This document shows, one piece after another, positions 14,506-23,796 of a DNA stretch of 40,827 nt. Below the pieces are notes generated by a model, which saw only the letters and a program-made list of their open reading frames with translations, was not told the origin of the DNA and ran no database searches. Source of the DNA: Pseudomonadota bacterium (GTDB taxonomy: Bacteria; Pseudomonadota; Alphaproteobacteria; Rhizobiales; Xanthobacteraceae); NCBI GenBank assembly GCA_023449855.1, contig JAEXHR010000135.1, positions 1-40,827 of the forward strand, in the 5' to 3' direction. Made by a program: the position numbers and the translations under genes. Position 1 is the stretch's first letter, and each line of letters starts with the position of its first letter.

Positions 14506-16257
14506 TCACTGGTCTCCCATCCACCACTGAACCGCCCAAGGGCCCAACGCGTCGCCCTGCCGGCCCCAGATCAAGGTGCCGGTTGCTGCGGATGCGGTGA
14601 CTTTTTTGTCCGAGAGATTGGCGCGTAGCATTAACTGGCGGTCGTCCGCCATGATCCATTTTGCGATCAGGAGGCCGCCCGTTTCCTCGACCTTGCCGAA
14701 GCGAGTGCCGACATTGCGCGGCACGATATGCTGTCTACGCATCCTGAGCAGGTCGCGCACCATGGCCCAGCGCCGCTTGCCGGCGCCATCGCGCATCTCC
14801 CAGTCGATCTTCGCCTTCTCGAATGTTGCGATATCGAGTGGGTCGGGAATATCGTCGCCGTGTTCTTCATAGGCGCTGGCGAATTCCTTGCGGCGGCCGT
14901 CGCGGACAGCATTGGCGAGATCGCCGTGGAAATCGCAGAAGAACGGGAATGGCACTTTGGAGCCCCATTCCTCGCCCTGAAACAACATCGGCACCATTGG
15001 CGCTAGGAGCGTGATGGCGAGCGCGGCCTCGATGGCCAGGGGATCGGCGATAGCTTCCAGGCGATCGCCGAGCGCGCGGTTGCCGATCTGGTCGTGGTTC
15101 TGCAGGAAATTGACAAAGGCGGATGGCGGCAATGCGCCGCTCGGTTCGCCGCGCTCCGCGCCGCCCCGATGTGCCGAGGGCTGGCCCTGATAGGCAAAAC
15201 CGGAGCCGAGCGCCTGCACGACATGACCGAGCGGGCTCGGCGCATAATCGCTGTAATAGCCCTTGTCCTCGCCGGTGAGCAGGACATGCCAGGCATGGTG
15301 ATAGTCGTCGTTCCACTGCGCGCGATATTTGCCGCGGGGCGGATTGGTCACCGGATCGAGCAAGGTGGCGCGATTGTCGTCGTTTTCCAGCACGAGATGG
15401 ATCTGCCGTCCGGTATCGGCGGCGAGCTTGCCGACCTCGCGGCTCAGCTCATGCAGCATGGGGATTTCGCCGGGTTCGACGATGGCATGCACGGCGTCGA
15501 GACGCAGCCCGTCGAAGCGATAGTCGCGGAGCCACATCAACGCATTCTCGACGGCGTAGGCGCGGACCTGCGGCACGCGATAATCGATTGCCGATCCCCA
15601 CGGCGTATCGGCTCCGCCGAAGAAGGTCGGGGCATAGAGGCCCAGATAATTCCCTTCGGGCCCGAAATGGTTATAGACCACGTCAAGAAAGACGCTGAGG
15701 CCGCGCAGATGCGCTTCGTCGATCAGCGCCTTGAGGTCGTCGGGGCGACCGTAGACATGGTCCGGCGCATACCACAGCACGCCGTCATAACCCCAGTTGC
15801 GATTGCCGGAGAAGTCAGCGAGCGGCATCAGTTCGAGCGCAGTGATGCCGGTTTTGACGAGATGATCGAGCTTGTCGATCATCGCGCGATAAGTGCCCTC
15901 TGCCGTGAAGGTGCCTACATGGGTTTCGAGCAGCACCGTCTCGTCCCACGGGCGTCCGCGCCAGTCGGCAGCCCGCCATCGGTAGGTTGCGTGATCGACG
16001 ATCTCGCTCGGGCCGTTGACGTCCTCGGGCTGGAACGAAGAGCCGGGATCCGGCACGTCGGTCTTGCCGTCGATGCGGAACCTGTAGGTCGCGCCGGCCG
16101 AGACACCCGGCACGTCGGCGCTATACCAGCCATCCTCCTCCGCCATCATCGGATAGGGTCTGTCGACGACCACCTCGACACGGCCGGCCGCTGGCGCCCA
16201 CAGACGGAATGTCGCGCCTTTGTCGGTGAGACGTGGCCCGAAGCTCCGTGTGCTCAT
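14506..16257 (-). CDS. treZ: Malto-oligosyltrehalose trehalohydrolase TreZ
   Basis: TreZ (EC 3.2.1.141, GH13) cuts trehalose off the glucan end prepared by TreY. The protein has 583 residues. An N-terminal CBM48/E-set domain begins with FGPRLTDKGATFRLWAPAA. The barrel shows ELMPLADFSGNRNWGYDGV, the nucleophile block FDGLRLDAVHAI, the acid block IHLVLENDDNRA and FLQNHDQIGNRALGDR. Its start overlaps the glgX stop codon by four bases (ATGA) and its stop abuts treY. TreYZ recovers trehalose from the alpha-glucan that GlgE and GlgB make in the same operon. Confidence 0.96.
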   Translation of the reverse strand: MSTRSFGPRLTDKGATFRLWAPAAGRVEVVVDRPYPMMAEEDGWYSADVPGVSAGATYRFRIDGKTDVPDPGSSFQPEDVNGPSEIVDHATYRWRAADWRGRPWDETVLLETHVGTFTAEGTYRAMIDKLDHLVKTGITALELMPLADFSGNRNWGYDGVLWYAPDHVYGRPDDLKALIDEAHLRGLSVFLDVVYNHFGPEGNYLGLYAPTFFGGADTPWGSAIDYRVPQVRAYAVENALMWLRDYRFDGLRLDAVHAIVEPGEIPMLHELSREVGKLAADTGRQIHLVLENDDNRATLLDPVTNPPRGKYRAQWNDDYHHAWHVLLTGEDKGYYSDYAPSPLGHVVQALGSGFAYQGQPSAHRGGAERGEPSGALPPSAFVNFLQNHDQIGNRALGDRLEAIADPLAIEAALAITLLAPMVPMLFQGEEWGSKVPFPFFCDFHGDLANAVRDGRRKEFASAYEEHGDDIPDPLDIATFEKAKIDWEMRDGAGKRRWAMVRDLLRMRRQHIVPRNVGTRFGKVEETGGLLIAKWIMADDRQLMLRANLSDKKVTASAATGTLIWGRQGDALGPWAVQWWMGDQ

Positions 16258-18332
16258 GCAAGCGTCCCCGCGAAAGCGAGGACGGAGCGCGGCGGCGCAT
16301 CGACGTCAGCGCCAGGCGGGAGAATGGCAATCGAGAGTTTGTCGTCGGCAGTGTTCAGCACTTGGCGCCAGCTCTTGTATTCGGTGAGTTTCGGCAGCTT
16401 GAAGGGAATGCCCTCAGGCGCCGCGTTCAGGACGATGAACAACGGATTGCCGCCCTTTTTGTTCGAACTCATCACGTAAGAGAGGAAACGGCCATCCGGG
16501 AAGGCCCAGTCGGTTTCGGTCATCTCCTCGGCGGAGGGCGTCAGCCACAGCACGCCATAGCTGCCATCGGCGCGGCGACCGTCGAGCCATTTCTGCGATG
16601 TGATCTGCGGGAAGCGCTGGCGCAGCTGCGCCATATGGCCGATGAAATCGGTCAGATCGTCGTCCTTGTTGCCGAGCCCGTCCCAGCTCACCCAGCCGAT
16701 CTCATTGTCCTGGCAATATGTGTTGTTGTTGCCGCCCTGGCTGTTGCCGACTTCGTCGCCGGCCAGCAACAGCGGAACACCCTGGGCGAGGAACAGGCAA
16801 GCGAGCTGGTTCTTGCGCAATTGCCGGCGCAGCGCATTGATGGTCGGATCGTCCGTCGGTCCTTCGACGCCGAAATTGTTGCTGTGATTGTCGTTGGAAC
16901 CGTCGCGATTGTCCTCGCCATTCGCTTCGTTGTGCTTTTCGTTATAGGCGAACAGGTCAGCCAGCGGAAACCCGTCATGCACGGTGACATGGTTGATGCC
17001 GGCGCGCTGCCTGCGGCCGTCATGGTTGAACACATCGGAGGAGCCGGTCATGCGGCTCGACACTTCGCCGATCAGCGAGCCTTCGCCGGCCCAATAGCGA
17101 CGCATGGCGCTGCGATATTTGTCGTTCCATTCCGACCATTGCGATGGATAGGCGCCCACCTGATAGCCGCCCATGCCGAGGTCCCAGGGTTCGGCGACCA
17201 TCTTGGCGGTGGACAGGACCGGGTCCTGCCGAATGGCCGTGAGGAAGTTGCTGTTGCGATCGAAACCGTTCGGGCCACGCGCCAGCGTGGTGGCGAGATC
17301 GAAGCGGAAGCCGTCCACATGGCAGACCTCGACCCAGTAGCGCAGCGAGTCCATCACCATCTGCAGCACGCGCGGATGGGTGAGGTTCAATGATGAGCCG
17401 CAGCCGGTGAAGTCGTCGTAGTAACGTGGATTGTCCGGCATCAGCCAGTAATAGGAGGCGTTGTCGATGCCGCGATAGCTCAGCGTGGGGCCGAGGTGAT
17501 TGCCCTCGGCGGTGTGATTGTAGACGACATCGAGAATGACCTCGATGCCGGCATCGTGCAGCCGGGCCACCGTGGTGCGGAAGGCGTCGAGCGGATTATC
17601 GGTGCCGTAGCGCGCTTCGGGCGCGAAGAAGCCGAGCGTATTGTAGCCCCAGTAGTTGACGAGCTTCATCTCGACCAGGCGGCGGTCGTCAACGAAAGCA
17701 TGCACCGGCAGAAGCTCGATGGAGGTGACGCCGAGCCGCTTGAGATGGTCGATCATCGCCGGTGCCGCCAGGCCACGATAGGTGCCGCGCAAACCTGCAG
17801 GCACGTCCTGGCGCGTCTGGGTCAGGCCCTTGACATGAGCCTCATAGAAGATCGTGTCTTCCCAGGGGATGCTCGGCCGCGCCTCACGGCGGCCCCAGTT
17901 GAAGCTCTCGTCCACGACCACGGCCTTCGGCATGCCGCGCGCGTTGTCACGGCGGTCGAAGGAGAGATCCTCGCGCGACGAGCCGGTGCGATAGCCGAAA
18001 TGGGCGTCGCTCCAGACCAGGCGGCCGGCGAGTTTCTTGGCATAGGGATCGAGCAGCAGCTTGTGCGGATTGAAACGATGGCCGTGCTCCGGCTCGTACG
18101 GCCCGTGCACGCGATAGCCATAGAGCTGGCCCGGCGAGACGTCGTTGAGATAGCCGTGAAAGACGTGCTCGTTATATTCGGGCAGCTCGATGCGCTCGAG
18201 TTCCCGGCGGCCCTGGCCGTCGAACAGGCACAGCTCCACCTTCCTGGCGTTTGCCGAGAACAAGGCAAAATTCGTCCCCCGCCCGTCCCAGCTGGCGCCG
18301 AGGCGGGAGGGCGTTCCGGAGGAAAGGCGCAT
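16254..18332 (-). CDS. glgX: Glycogen debranching enzyme GlgX
   Basis: GlgX (isoamylase-type, GH13) hydrolyses alpha-1,6 branch points and supplies linear chains to TreY. 692 residues with an N-terminal CBM48 (SRLGASWDGRGTNFALFSANARKVELCLFD), the nucleophile block VDGFRFDLATTLARGP, the acid block KMVAEPWDLG, and HDGFPLADLFAYNEKHNEANGE. The protein ends SVLAFAGTLA. The DNA for the last residues (16262-16284) resembles the short GTCCCCGCGAAAGCG-type palindrome of these genomes, so the C-terminal tail may be repeat-derived. Overlaps treZ by four bases; three bases separate it from the glgB stop. Confidence 0.95.
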   Translation of the reverse strand: MRLSSGTPSRLGASWDGRGTNFALFSANARKVELCLFDGQGRRELERIELPEYNEHVFHGYLNDVSPGQLYGYRVHGPYEPEHGHRFNPHKLLLDPYAKKLAGRLVWSDAHFGYRTGSSREDLSFDRRDNARGMPKAVVVDESFNWGRREARPSIPWEDTIFYEAHVKGLTQTRQDVPAGLRGTYRGLAAPAMIDHLKRLGVTSIELLPVHAFVDDRRLVEMKLVNYWGYNTLGFFAPEARYGTDNPLDAFRTTVARLHDAGIEVILDVVYNHTAEGNHLGPTLSYRGIDNASYYWLMPDNPRYYDDFTGCGSSLNLTHPRVLQMVMDSLRYWVEVCHVDGFRFDLATTLARGPNGFDRNSNFLTAIRQDPVLSTAKMVAEPWDLGMGGYQVGAYPSQWSEWNDKYRSAMRRYWAGEGSLIGEVSSRMTGSSDVFNHDGRRQRAGINHVTVHDGFPLADLFAYNEKHNEANGEDNRDGSNDNHSNNFGVEGPTDDPTINALRRQLRKNQLACLFLAQGVPLLLAGDEVGNSQGGNNNTYCQDNEIGWVSWDGLGNKDDDLTDFIGHMAQLRQRFPQITSQKWLDGRRADGSYGVLWLTPSAEEMTETDWAFPDGRFLSYVMSSNKKGGNPLFIVLNAAPEGIPFKLPKLTEYKSWRQVLNTADDKLSIAILPPGADVDAPPRSVLAFAGTLA

Positions 18333-18335
18333 CGA

Positions 18336-20480
18336 TCAGGTTTCCGGTACGAGAAAGATCGCAGCGAGCGGCGGCAAGGTGAGGCGGAGTTCGGGCACCA
18401 GACCAGAGGCCGTCACCTCGCCGGAATTGCCGACATTGCTGCCGCCATAGATCGCGGCGTCGGAATTGAGAGCCTCACGCCACTTGCCCGTGAACGGCAC
18501 GCGGACGCGGTAATCGCGATAGACGTTCGGTGAGAAATTCACCACGATCAAACACTGCGACCGGGCGGCGTTCCCCTTGCGCAGCCACGCGAACACGTTA
18601 TTGCCGGCGTCGTCCGTGATCATCCACTCGAAGCCTGCGGGATCGCAATCGAGTTCGTGCAGCGCCGGTGTGTCGCGATACAGCGTGTTGAGATCGCGGA
18701 TCAGCGAATGGATGCCGGCATGCCTGTCCTGTTCAAGCAGATGCCAGTCGAGCGAATGGTCATGATTCCATTCGCGTTCCTGGGCGAATTCGCAGCCCAT
18801 GAACATCAGCTTCTTGCCGGGATGGCCGAACATGAAGGAGTAATAGGCGCGCAGATTGGCGAAGCGCTGCCAGTCATCGCCCGGCATGCGGCCGAGGATC
18901 GAGCGCTTGCCATGGACGACTTCGTCATGCGACAGCGGCAGAATGAAGTTTTCCGAGAACGCATATTGCAGCCCGAACAGAATGTCGTTGTGCTGGTATT
19001 TGCGATAGATCGGATCCTTGCTGATGTAATTCAGCGTGTCATGCATCCAGCCCATGTTCCACTTGTAGCCGAAACCGAGTCCGCCGAACTCAACGGGGCG
19101 TGACACCTGCGGCCACGCGGTGGATTCTTCCGCCGCGGTGGTGGCATTGGGGAATTTTCCGAACACTTCGCGATTGAAGCGGCGCAGGAATTCGATGGCC
19201 TCGATATTTTCGCGGCCGCCATATTTGTTCGGAATCCAGGCGCCGGCGGCGCGGCTGTAGTCGAGATAGAGCATCGAGGCCACGGCATCGACGCGCAGCC
19301 CGTCGACATTGTAGCGGTCGAGCCAGAACAGCGCATTCGAGACGAGGAAATTGACGATTTCGGTGCGGCCGTAATTATAGATCAGCGTGCCCCAGTCCAT
19401 GTGCCGGCCCTGCAGGGGATTGGCATGTTCATAGAGTGCAGTGCCGTCGAAATGACCGAGGCCGTGAGCATCGTCGGGGAAATGGCCGGGCACCCAGTCG
19501 AGCAGAACGGCCAGCCCTTCGGCATGACAGGCATCGACCAGTGCAGCAAAGTCCTCCGGTGAGCCGAAGCGGCTGGTGGGTGCATACAGGCCGGTAGGCT
19601 GATAGCCCCAGGAGCCGTCGAATGGATGCTCGTTGACGGGAAGAAACTCCACATGGGTGAAGCCCATGTCGCGCACATATTTCGGCAGCGTCTCGGCGAG
19701 ATCGCGATAGCTCAGCCACTCATTGTTGCCCTTGCGGCGCCAGGAGCCGAGATGCACTTCATAGATCGACATCGGCTTGCCCAGCGCATTGATGCCGTCG
19801 GGTGCTGAACGCGGACGTGGAATCTTCTGCTCATCGATCACGATCGATGCCGTTGCCGGCCGCACCTCCGCGGCAAAGGCGAACGGGTCAGACTTCTGCG
19901 CGACCTGCTGGCCATGCGGGCCGACAATATCGAACTTGTAGTGGCTGCCGATATGGGCGCCTGGGACGAACAGCTCCCAATAGCCGACGCCCCGCACTCG
20001 CATGGGATGCCGCCGCGCATCCCAGAAATTGAAGTCGCCGACAACACTGACGCGCTTCGCACTCGGGGCCAGAACGACGAAGGCGACGCCGGCGATGCCG
20101 TCGAGCACCATCGGATGGGCGCCCAGCTTGTCATAGATGCGCTGGTCGGTGCCTTCGCCGAGCAGATAGAGATCGAAATCGGTCAGCAGCGGTGGGAAGC
20201 GATAGGGGTCTTCGAGATCGATGACGCTATCGCCGAATTTGGCGCGGAGCTGATATTTCGTCGATCCATTGGCGAGCGCCCCGACGAACAGGCCGGCATC
20301 ATGCACCCGCTCCAGTGGTGTCGTGGCGCCGTGATCGTCGATGGCATCCACGCGGGCGGCGTCGGGCAAAAAGGCGCGCACAATCGTGCGGTCGTTCTCC
20401 TTATGCGGTCCGAGATAGTGGAACGGGTCGGAGTGACGGCCTTCGATGATCTCATAGGCTTCGGCGGGAAGATTGGTCAT
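18336..20480 (-). CDS. glgB: 1,4-alpha-glucan branching enzyme GlgB
   Basis: GlgB (EC 2.4.1.18, GH13) introduces alpha-1,6 branches. 714 residues, the long form with two N-terminal carbohydrate-binding modules (about 20-110 and 125-220). The catalytic barrel shows EFLPVNEHPFDGSWGYQPTG (278-297), the nucleophile block VDGLRVDAVASMLY with Asp398, the acid block TTAAEESTAWP (Glu451/452) and LPLSHDEVVHGKRS. Its start overlaps the treS stop by four bases. In the GlgE pathway it branches the linear glucan made by GlgE, so its place between treS and glgX is logical. Confidence 0.96.
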   Translation of the reverse strand: MTNLPAEAYEIIEGRHSDPFHYLGPHKENDRTIVRAFLPDAARVDAIDDHGATTPLERVHDAGLFVGALANGSTKYQLRAKFGDSVIDLEDPYRFPPLLTDFDLYLLGEGTDQRIYDKLGAHPMVLDGIAGVAFVVLAPSAKRVSVVGDFNFWDARRHPMRVRGVGYWELFVPGAHIGSHYKFDIVGPHGQQVAQKSDPFAFAAEVRPATASIVIDEQKIPRPRSAPDGINALGKPMSIYEVHLGSWRRKGNNEWLSYRDLAETLPKYVRDMGFTHVEFLPVNEHPFDGSWGYQPTGLYAPTSRFGSPEDFAALVDACHAEGLAVLLDWVPGHFPDDAHGLGHFDGTALYEHANPLQGRHMDWGTLIYNYGRTEIVNFLVSNALFWLDRYNVDGLRVDAVASMLYLDYSRAAGAWIPNKYGGRENIEAIEFLRRFNREVFGKFPNATTAAEESTAWPQVSRPVEFGGLGFGYKWNMGWMHDTLNYISKDPIYRKYQHNDILFGLQYAFSENFILPLSHDEVVHGKRSILGRMPGDDWQRFANLRAYYSFMFGHPGKKLMFMGCEFAQEREWNHDHSLDWHLLEQDRHAGIHSLIRDLNTLYRDTPALHELDCDPAGFEWMITDDAGNNVFAWLRKGNAARSQCLIVVNFSPNVYRDYRVRVPFTGKWREALNSDAAIYGGSNVGNSGEVTASGLVPELRLTLPPLAAIFLVPET

Positions 20481-23400
20481 ACGGATTCCTTCGGCTCCCC
20501 GTTCAGGATACGCAACAAACCGGCCAATGGAACCCGCAACCAGTCGGGCCGGTGTGCGAGTTCATATTCGATCTCGTAGAATGCCTTCTCGATCAGGAAG
20601 AATTTCAGCATGTTGTCGGCCGCCTGCGCTTCAGCCGGCCACAGTCGCTTGTCGGTCATGGCTTCGCGATAGGCCTCGACGAACGCATCGATGGCCCGGT
20701 CGCGCCACGAGGTCAGCGCGGCGGCGAGCTTGCCGTTCTCGTCGGGCGCAATCTTTTCAGCGCGCTCGAGGGCAGCCGTGGCCGAATAGTCGATCGAGCG
20801 GATCAGCCCGGCCACATCCCGCGCAGCCGGCGCCTTGCGGCGGCGGTCCTCGATCGAGCGGCGCGGCTCGCCCTCGAAATCGATGATGAAGATATCGTCC
20901 TTGACGATCAGCATCTGGCCGAGATGGAAATCGCCGTGATGGCGGATCTTCAGCCCGTCAATCTTGTCCGGCAGCAGGCCATTCAGCGTCTCGCGCAGAT
21001 TGTTGCGCAGCGCGAGAACGGCATCGATCAGATTGCGGTCGCCGTCGCGCGCGGCGTTGCGACGCTGGGCGAGGAGGCTGAACACCGGTTCGGCGCGAGT
21101 GACGATTTCATCGGTCCAGAGCTGGATATCGGCATCCGTCGTCGGCTCCGGCTTGAAGTCGGCGATGTCGTCACGGCTTGCCAGCGCCATTTGCATCTCG
21201 GCGACGCGGAGACCCGTCTGGGTCATGTAGCGGAGATAGGCGATCTGGTCCTCGCTCATCTCGTGCGGCGCATCGGAGGCGATCAGGCGCTCCTTCTCGA
21301 TGAAACGATCGAGATAGCCGGAGCTGACTGTCCAGGCGTCGCCCTGATTTTGCACGAAGGCATGAATGATGGAGATGGCGCTGCGCTGGTCGCCTTCGAT
21401 CAGCTCGACACTGCCGAGCAGGGCAGGCGTGTTGGCAAAGCCGGCGATCTCGGTGAGGAAGTGACCGACCTCGATCTCCGGATTGATGCCGGTCTGCAGC
21501 TTGCGATACATCTTGACCACATAGTCGTTGTCGACCAGCGCGGTCGAGTTGGACTGTTCGGTCTCCACCGCGCGGATGTTTTCCAGTCTGTGCTGCGGCT
21601 TGTCAGTGAGTTTCCCGGTCGGACGAAATTCCAGCTTGATGCCTTCGATTTCTTCCACCGTCACCGAATTTCGCAGATTGTAGAGCAGCAGCGAAATGAA
21701 GATCTCGTCGGTGGCGACATCGAGAAGCGTGCCTTCGCGCGCGCCCTGGCGTACCGCGGAAAAGGCCTTCGGGTTGTAGCGGTCGCGGTCGAAGCGCACC
21801 CAGTCGATCTGCATCGGCAGCACGTAACGCGAGGTGGTGCCCCGCTGGGTGGTCTCGAAGAAGGCGAGCCATGGCCGGTTGTCGCCGACCAGGCAGAATG
21901 GCGTTGCCGAGGTCAGCGTCGGCTGAATGGCCTTGGCATTGCGTTCGGGGTACCACCGCGAGCGCGACAGGAAGCCGGGCAGCACATCGCGTTCGAATAC
22001 GCTGCGGGTGCGTGCCAGCGTCATCCAGGTGGAGCCGAGCGGCACCACCAGCGTTTCGAACTCGGGCACAACAGCAGGCCGCGAATGTTCGGAGACGTCG
22101 CGCTTCTCAAGCTGGAACCAGTAGAAGCCATAGGGAGCCAGCGTGATCATGTAGGGCAGTTCGCCAATCGGCGGGAACTTGGTGCGGCCAAGCATTTCCA
22201 GTGGCACGCGTTCCTTCCAGGGTGACAGATCGAGTTCGGTCGCCTGCGCTGCGCGCGACAGATTGGCGACGCAGAGGATCACCTCATCGCCGAGCTGGCG
22301 CACATAGCAGAGCACCGAGCGGTTCTCGGGCCGGATGAAAGTCATGGTGCCGCGGCCGAAAGCGAGCGTCGATTTGCGCACGGCGATCAGGCGTTTGGTG
22401 GCTGACAACAGCGACGACAGGCTGCGCGATTGCGCTTCGACATTCACCGACTCATAGCCGTAGACGGGATCCATGATCGGCGGTGCATAGAGCCGTGCGG
22501 GGTCGGCGCGGGAGAAACCGCCATTGCGGTCCGGCGTCCACTGCATCGGCGTACGCACGCCGTTGCGATCGCCGAGATAGATGTTGTCGCCCATGCCGAT
22601 CTCGTCGCCGTAATAGATGATCGGCGTGCCCGGGAAGGACAGCAGCAGCGAATCCATCAGCTCTATCTTGCGGCGGTCATTGTCCATCAGCGGCGCGAGG
22701 CGGCGGCGGATGCCGACATTGATGCGCGCCCGCGGATCGTTGGCGTAAGTGGACCACAGATAATCGCGCTCGACGTCGGTGACCATTTCCAGGGTCAGCT
22801 CGTCATGATTGCGCAGGAACATCGCCCACTGGCAATCGTTCGGGATGTCCGGCGTCTGTCGCATGATGTCGGTGATCGGGAAGCGATCTTCCTGCGCCAG
22901 CGCCATATAGATGCGCGGCATCAGCGGGAAGTGATAGGCCATATGGCATTCGTCGCTGTCGCCGAAATATTCCTGCACGTCCTCCGGCCATTGATTGGCT
23001 TCGGCAAGCAGCAGGCGGCCCGGTGCATAGGCGTCGAGCTCCGCGCGCAGATGCTTGATGACCTTGTGGGTCTCCGGAAGGTTCTCGTTATTGGTGCCGT
23101 CGCGCTCGACCAGGTAGGGAATGGCGTCGAGGCGGAAACCGTCGACACCGGCATCGAGCCAGCGCTTCATCACCTGCACCACGGCAGAGACGACGCGCGG
23201 ATTGTCGAAATTCAGGTCAGGCTGGTGCGAGAAGAAGCGGTGCCAGTAATATGCCTTGGCTTCCGGATCCCAGGTCCAGTTCGATTTCTCCGTATCGGTG
23301 AAGATGATGCGGGTGCCGTCATATTTCTGATCGTCGTCGCTCCAGACATACCAGTCGCGGGCGCTCGACCCGGCAGGGCTGCGGCGGGCGCGCTTGAACC

Positions 23401-23785
23401 AGTCGTGCTGGTCGGAAGTGTGGTTGATGACGAGTTCGGTGATGACGCGCAGGCCGCGGCGCTTGGCTTCGTGGATGAAGCGCTTGAAGTCCTTCATCGT
23501 GCCGAAATCGGGATGGATGCTGCCGTAATCGGCGATGTCATAGCCGTCGTCGCGGCCCGGCGACGGGTAGAACGGCATCAGCCACAGCGTGGTGACGCCG
23601 AGCTCCTGCAGATAGTCCAGCTTCTCGGTGAGGCCGATGAAGTCGCCGACGCCATCATTGTTGCTGTCGGCGAAGGTCTTCACATGGAGCTGGTAGATGA
23701 TCGCGTCCTTGTACCAGAGCGGATCGATCGCATTGTTCGGCTGCTCGACGCCCGGCTTGGTCTTGATGTCGGTCATCACATTCAT
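20477..23785 (-). CDS. treS: Trehalose synthase-maltokinase fusion (TreS-Mak)
   Basis: A 1,102-residue fusion protein. The N-terminal GH13 domain (about 20-560) is trehalose synthase, which interconverts trehalose and maltose: GVDGFRLDAIPYLVERDG with Asp220, RLLLAEANQWPED with Glu262, and FLRNHDEL at 324-331. The C-terminal half (about 600-1100) is a maltokinase (Pep2-type) that phosphorylates maltose to maltose 1-phosphate: DYVVKMYRKLQTGINPEIEVGHFL for nucleotide binding, HHGDFHLGQML as the catalytic loop and IIDFEGEP as the metal-binding motif. Fusion channels trehalose-derived maltose to GlgE, encoded 11 bases upstream. A second ATG three codons in is an alternative start; ribosome-site evidence is weak. 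Confidence 0.96.
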   Translation of the reverse strand: MNVMTDIKTKPGVEQPNNAIDPLWYKDAIIYQLHVKTFADSNNDGVGDFIGLTEKLDYLQELGVTTLWLMPFYPSPGRDDGYDIADYGSIHPDFGTMKDFKRFIHEAKRRGLRVITELVINHTSDQHDWFKRARRSPAGSSARDWYVWSDDDQKYDGTRIIFTDTEKSNWTWDPEAKAYYWHRFFSHQPDLNFDNPRVVSAVVQVMKRWLDAGVDGFRLDAIPYLVERDGTNNENLPETHKVIKHLRAELDAYAPGRLLLAEANQWPEDVQEYFGDSDECHMAYHFPLMPRIYMALAQEDRFPITDIMRQTPDIPNDCQWAMFLRNHDELTLEMVTDVERDYLWSTYANDPRARINVGIRRRLAPLMDNDRRKIELMDSLLLSFPGTPIIYYGDEIGMGDNIYLGDRNGVRTPMQWTPDRNGGFSRADPARLYAPPIMDPVYGYESVNVEAQSRSLSSLLSATKRLIAVRKSTLAFGRGTMTFIRPENRSVLCYVRQLGDEVILCVANLSRAAQATELDLSPWKERVPLEMLGRTKFPPIGELPYMITLAPYGFYWFQLEKRDVSEHSRPAVVPEFETLVVPLGSTWMTLARTRSVFERDVLPGFLSRSRWYPERNAKAIQPTLTSATPFCLVGDNRPWLAFFETTQRGTTSRYVLPMQIDWVRFDRDRYNPKAFSAVRQGAREGTLLDVATDEIFISLLLYNLRNSVTVEEIEGIKLEFRPTGKLTDKPQHRLENIRAVETEQSNSTALVDNDYVVKMYRKLQTGINPEIEVGHFLTEIAGFANTPALLGSVELIEGDQRSAISIIHAFVQNQGDAWTVSSGYLDRFIEKERLIASDAPHEMSEDQIAYLRYMTQTGLRVAEMQMALASRDDIADFKPEPTTDADIQLWTDEIVTRAEPVFSLLAQRRNAARDGDRNLIDAVLALRNNLRETLNGLLPDKIDGLKIRHHGDFHLGQMLIVKDDIFIIDFEGEPRRSIEDRRRKAPAARDVAGLIRSIDYSATAALERAEKIAPDENGKLAAALTSWRDRAIDAFVEAYREAMTDKRLWPAEAQAADNMLKFFLIEKAFYEIEYELAHRPDWLRVPLAGLLRILNGEPKESV

Positions 23786-23796
23786 GGTAGGCGCTT

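Noticed and set aside
20552..22225. 557-residue open frame opposite treS/mak
   Set aside because: Antisense to the intact maltokinase and trehalose synthase domains; no recognisable motif.
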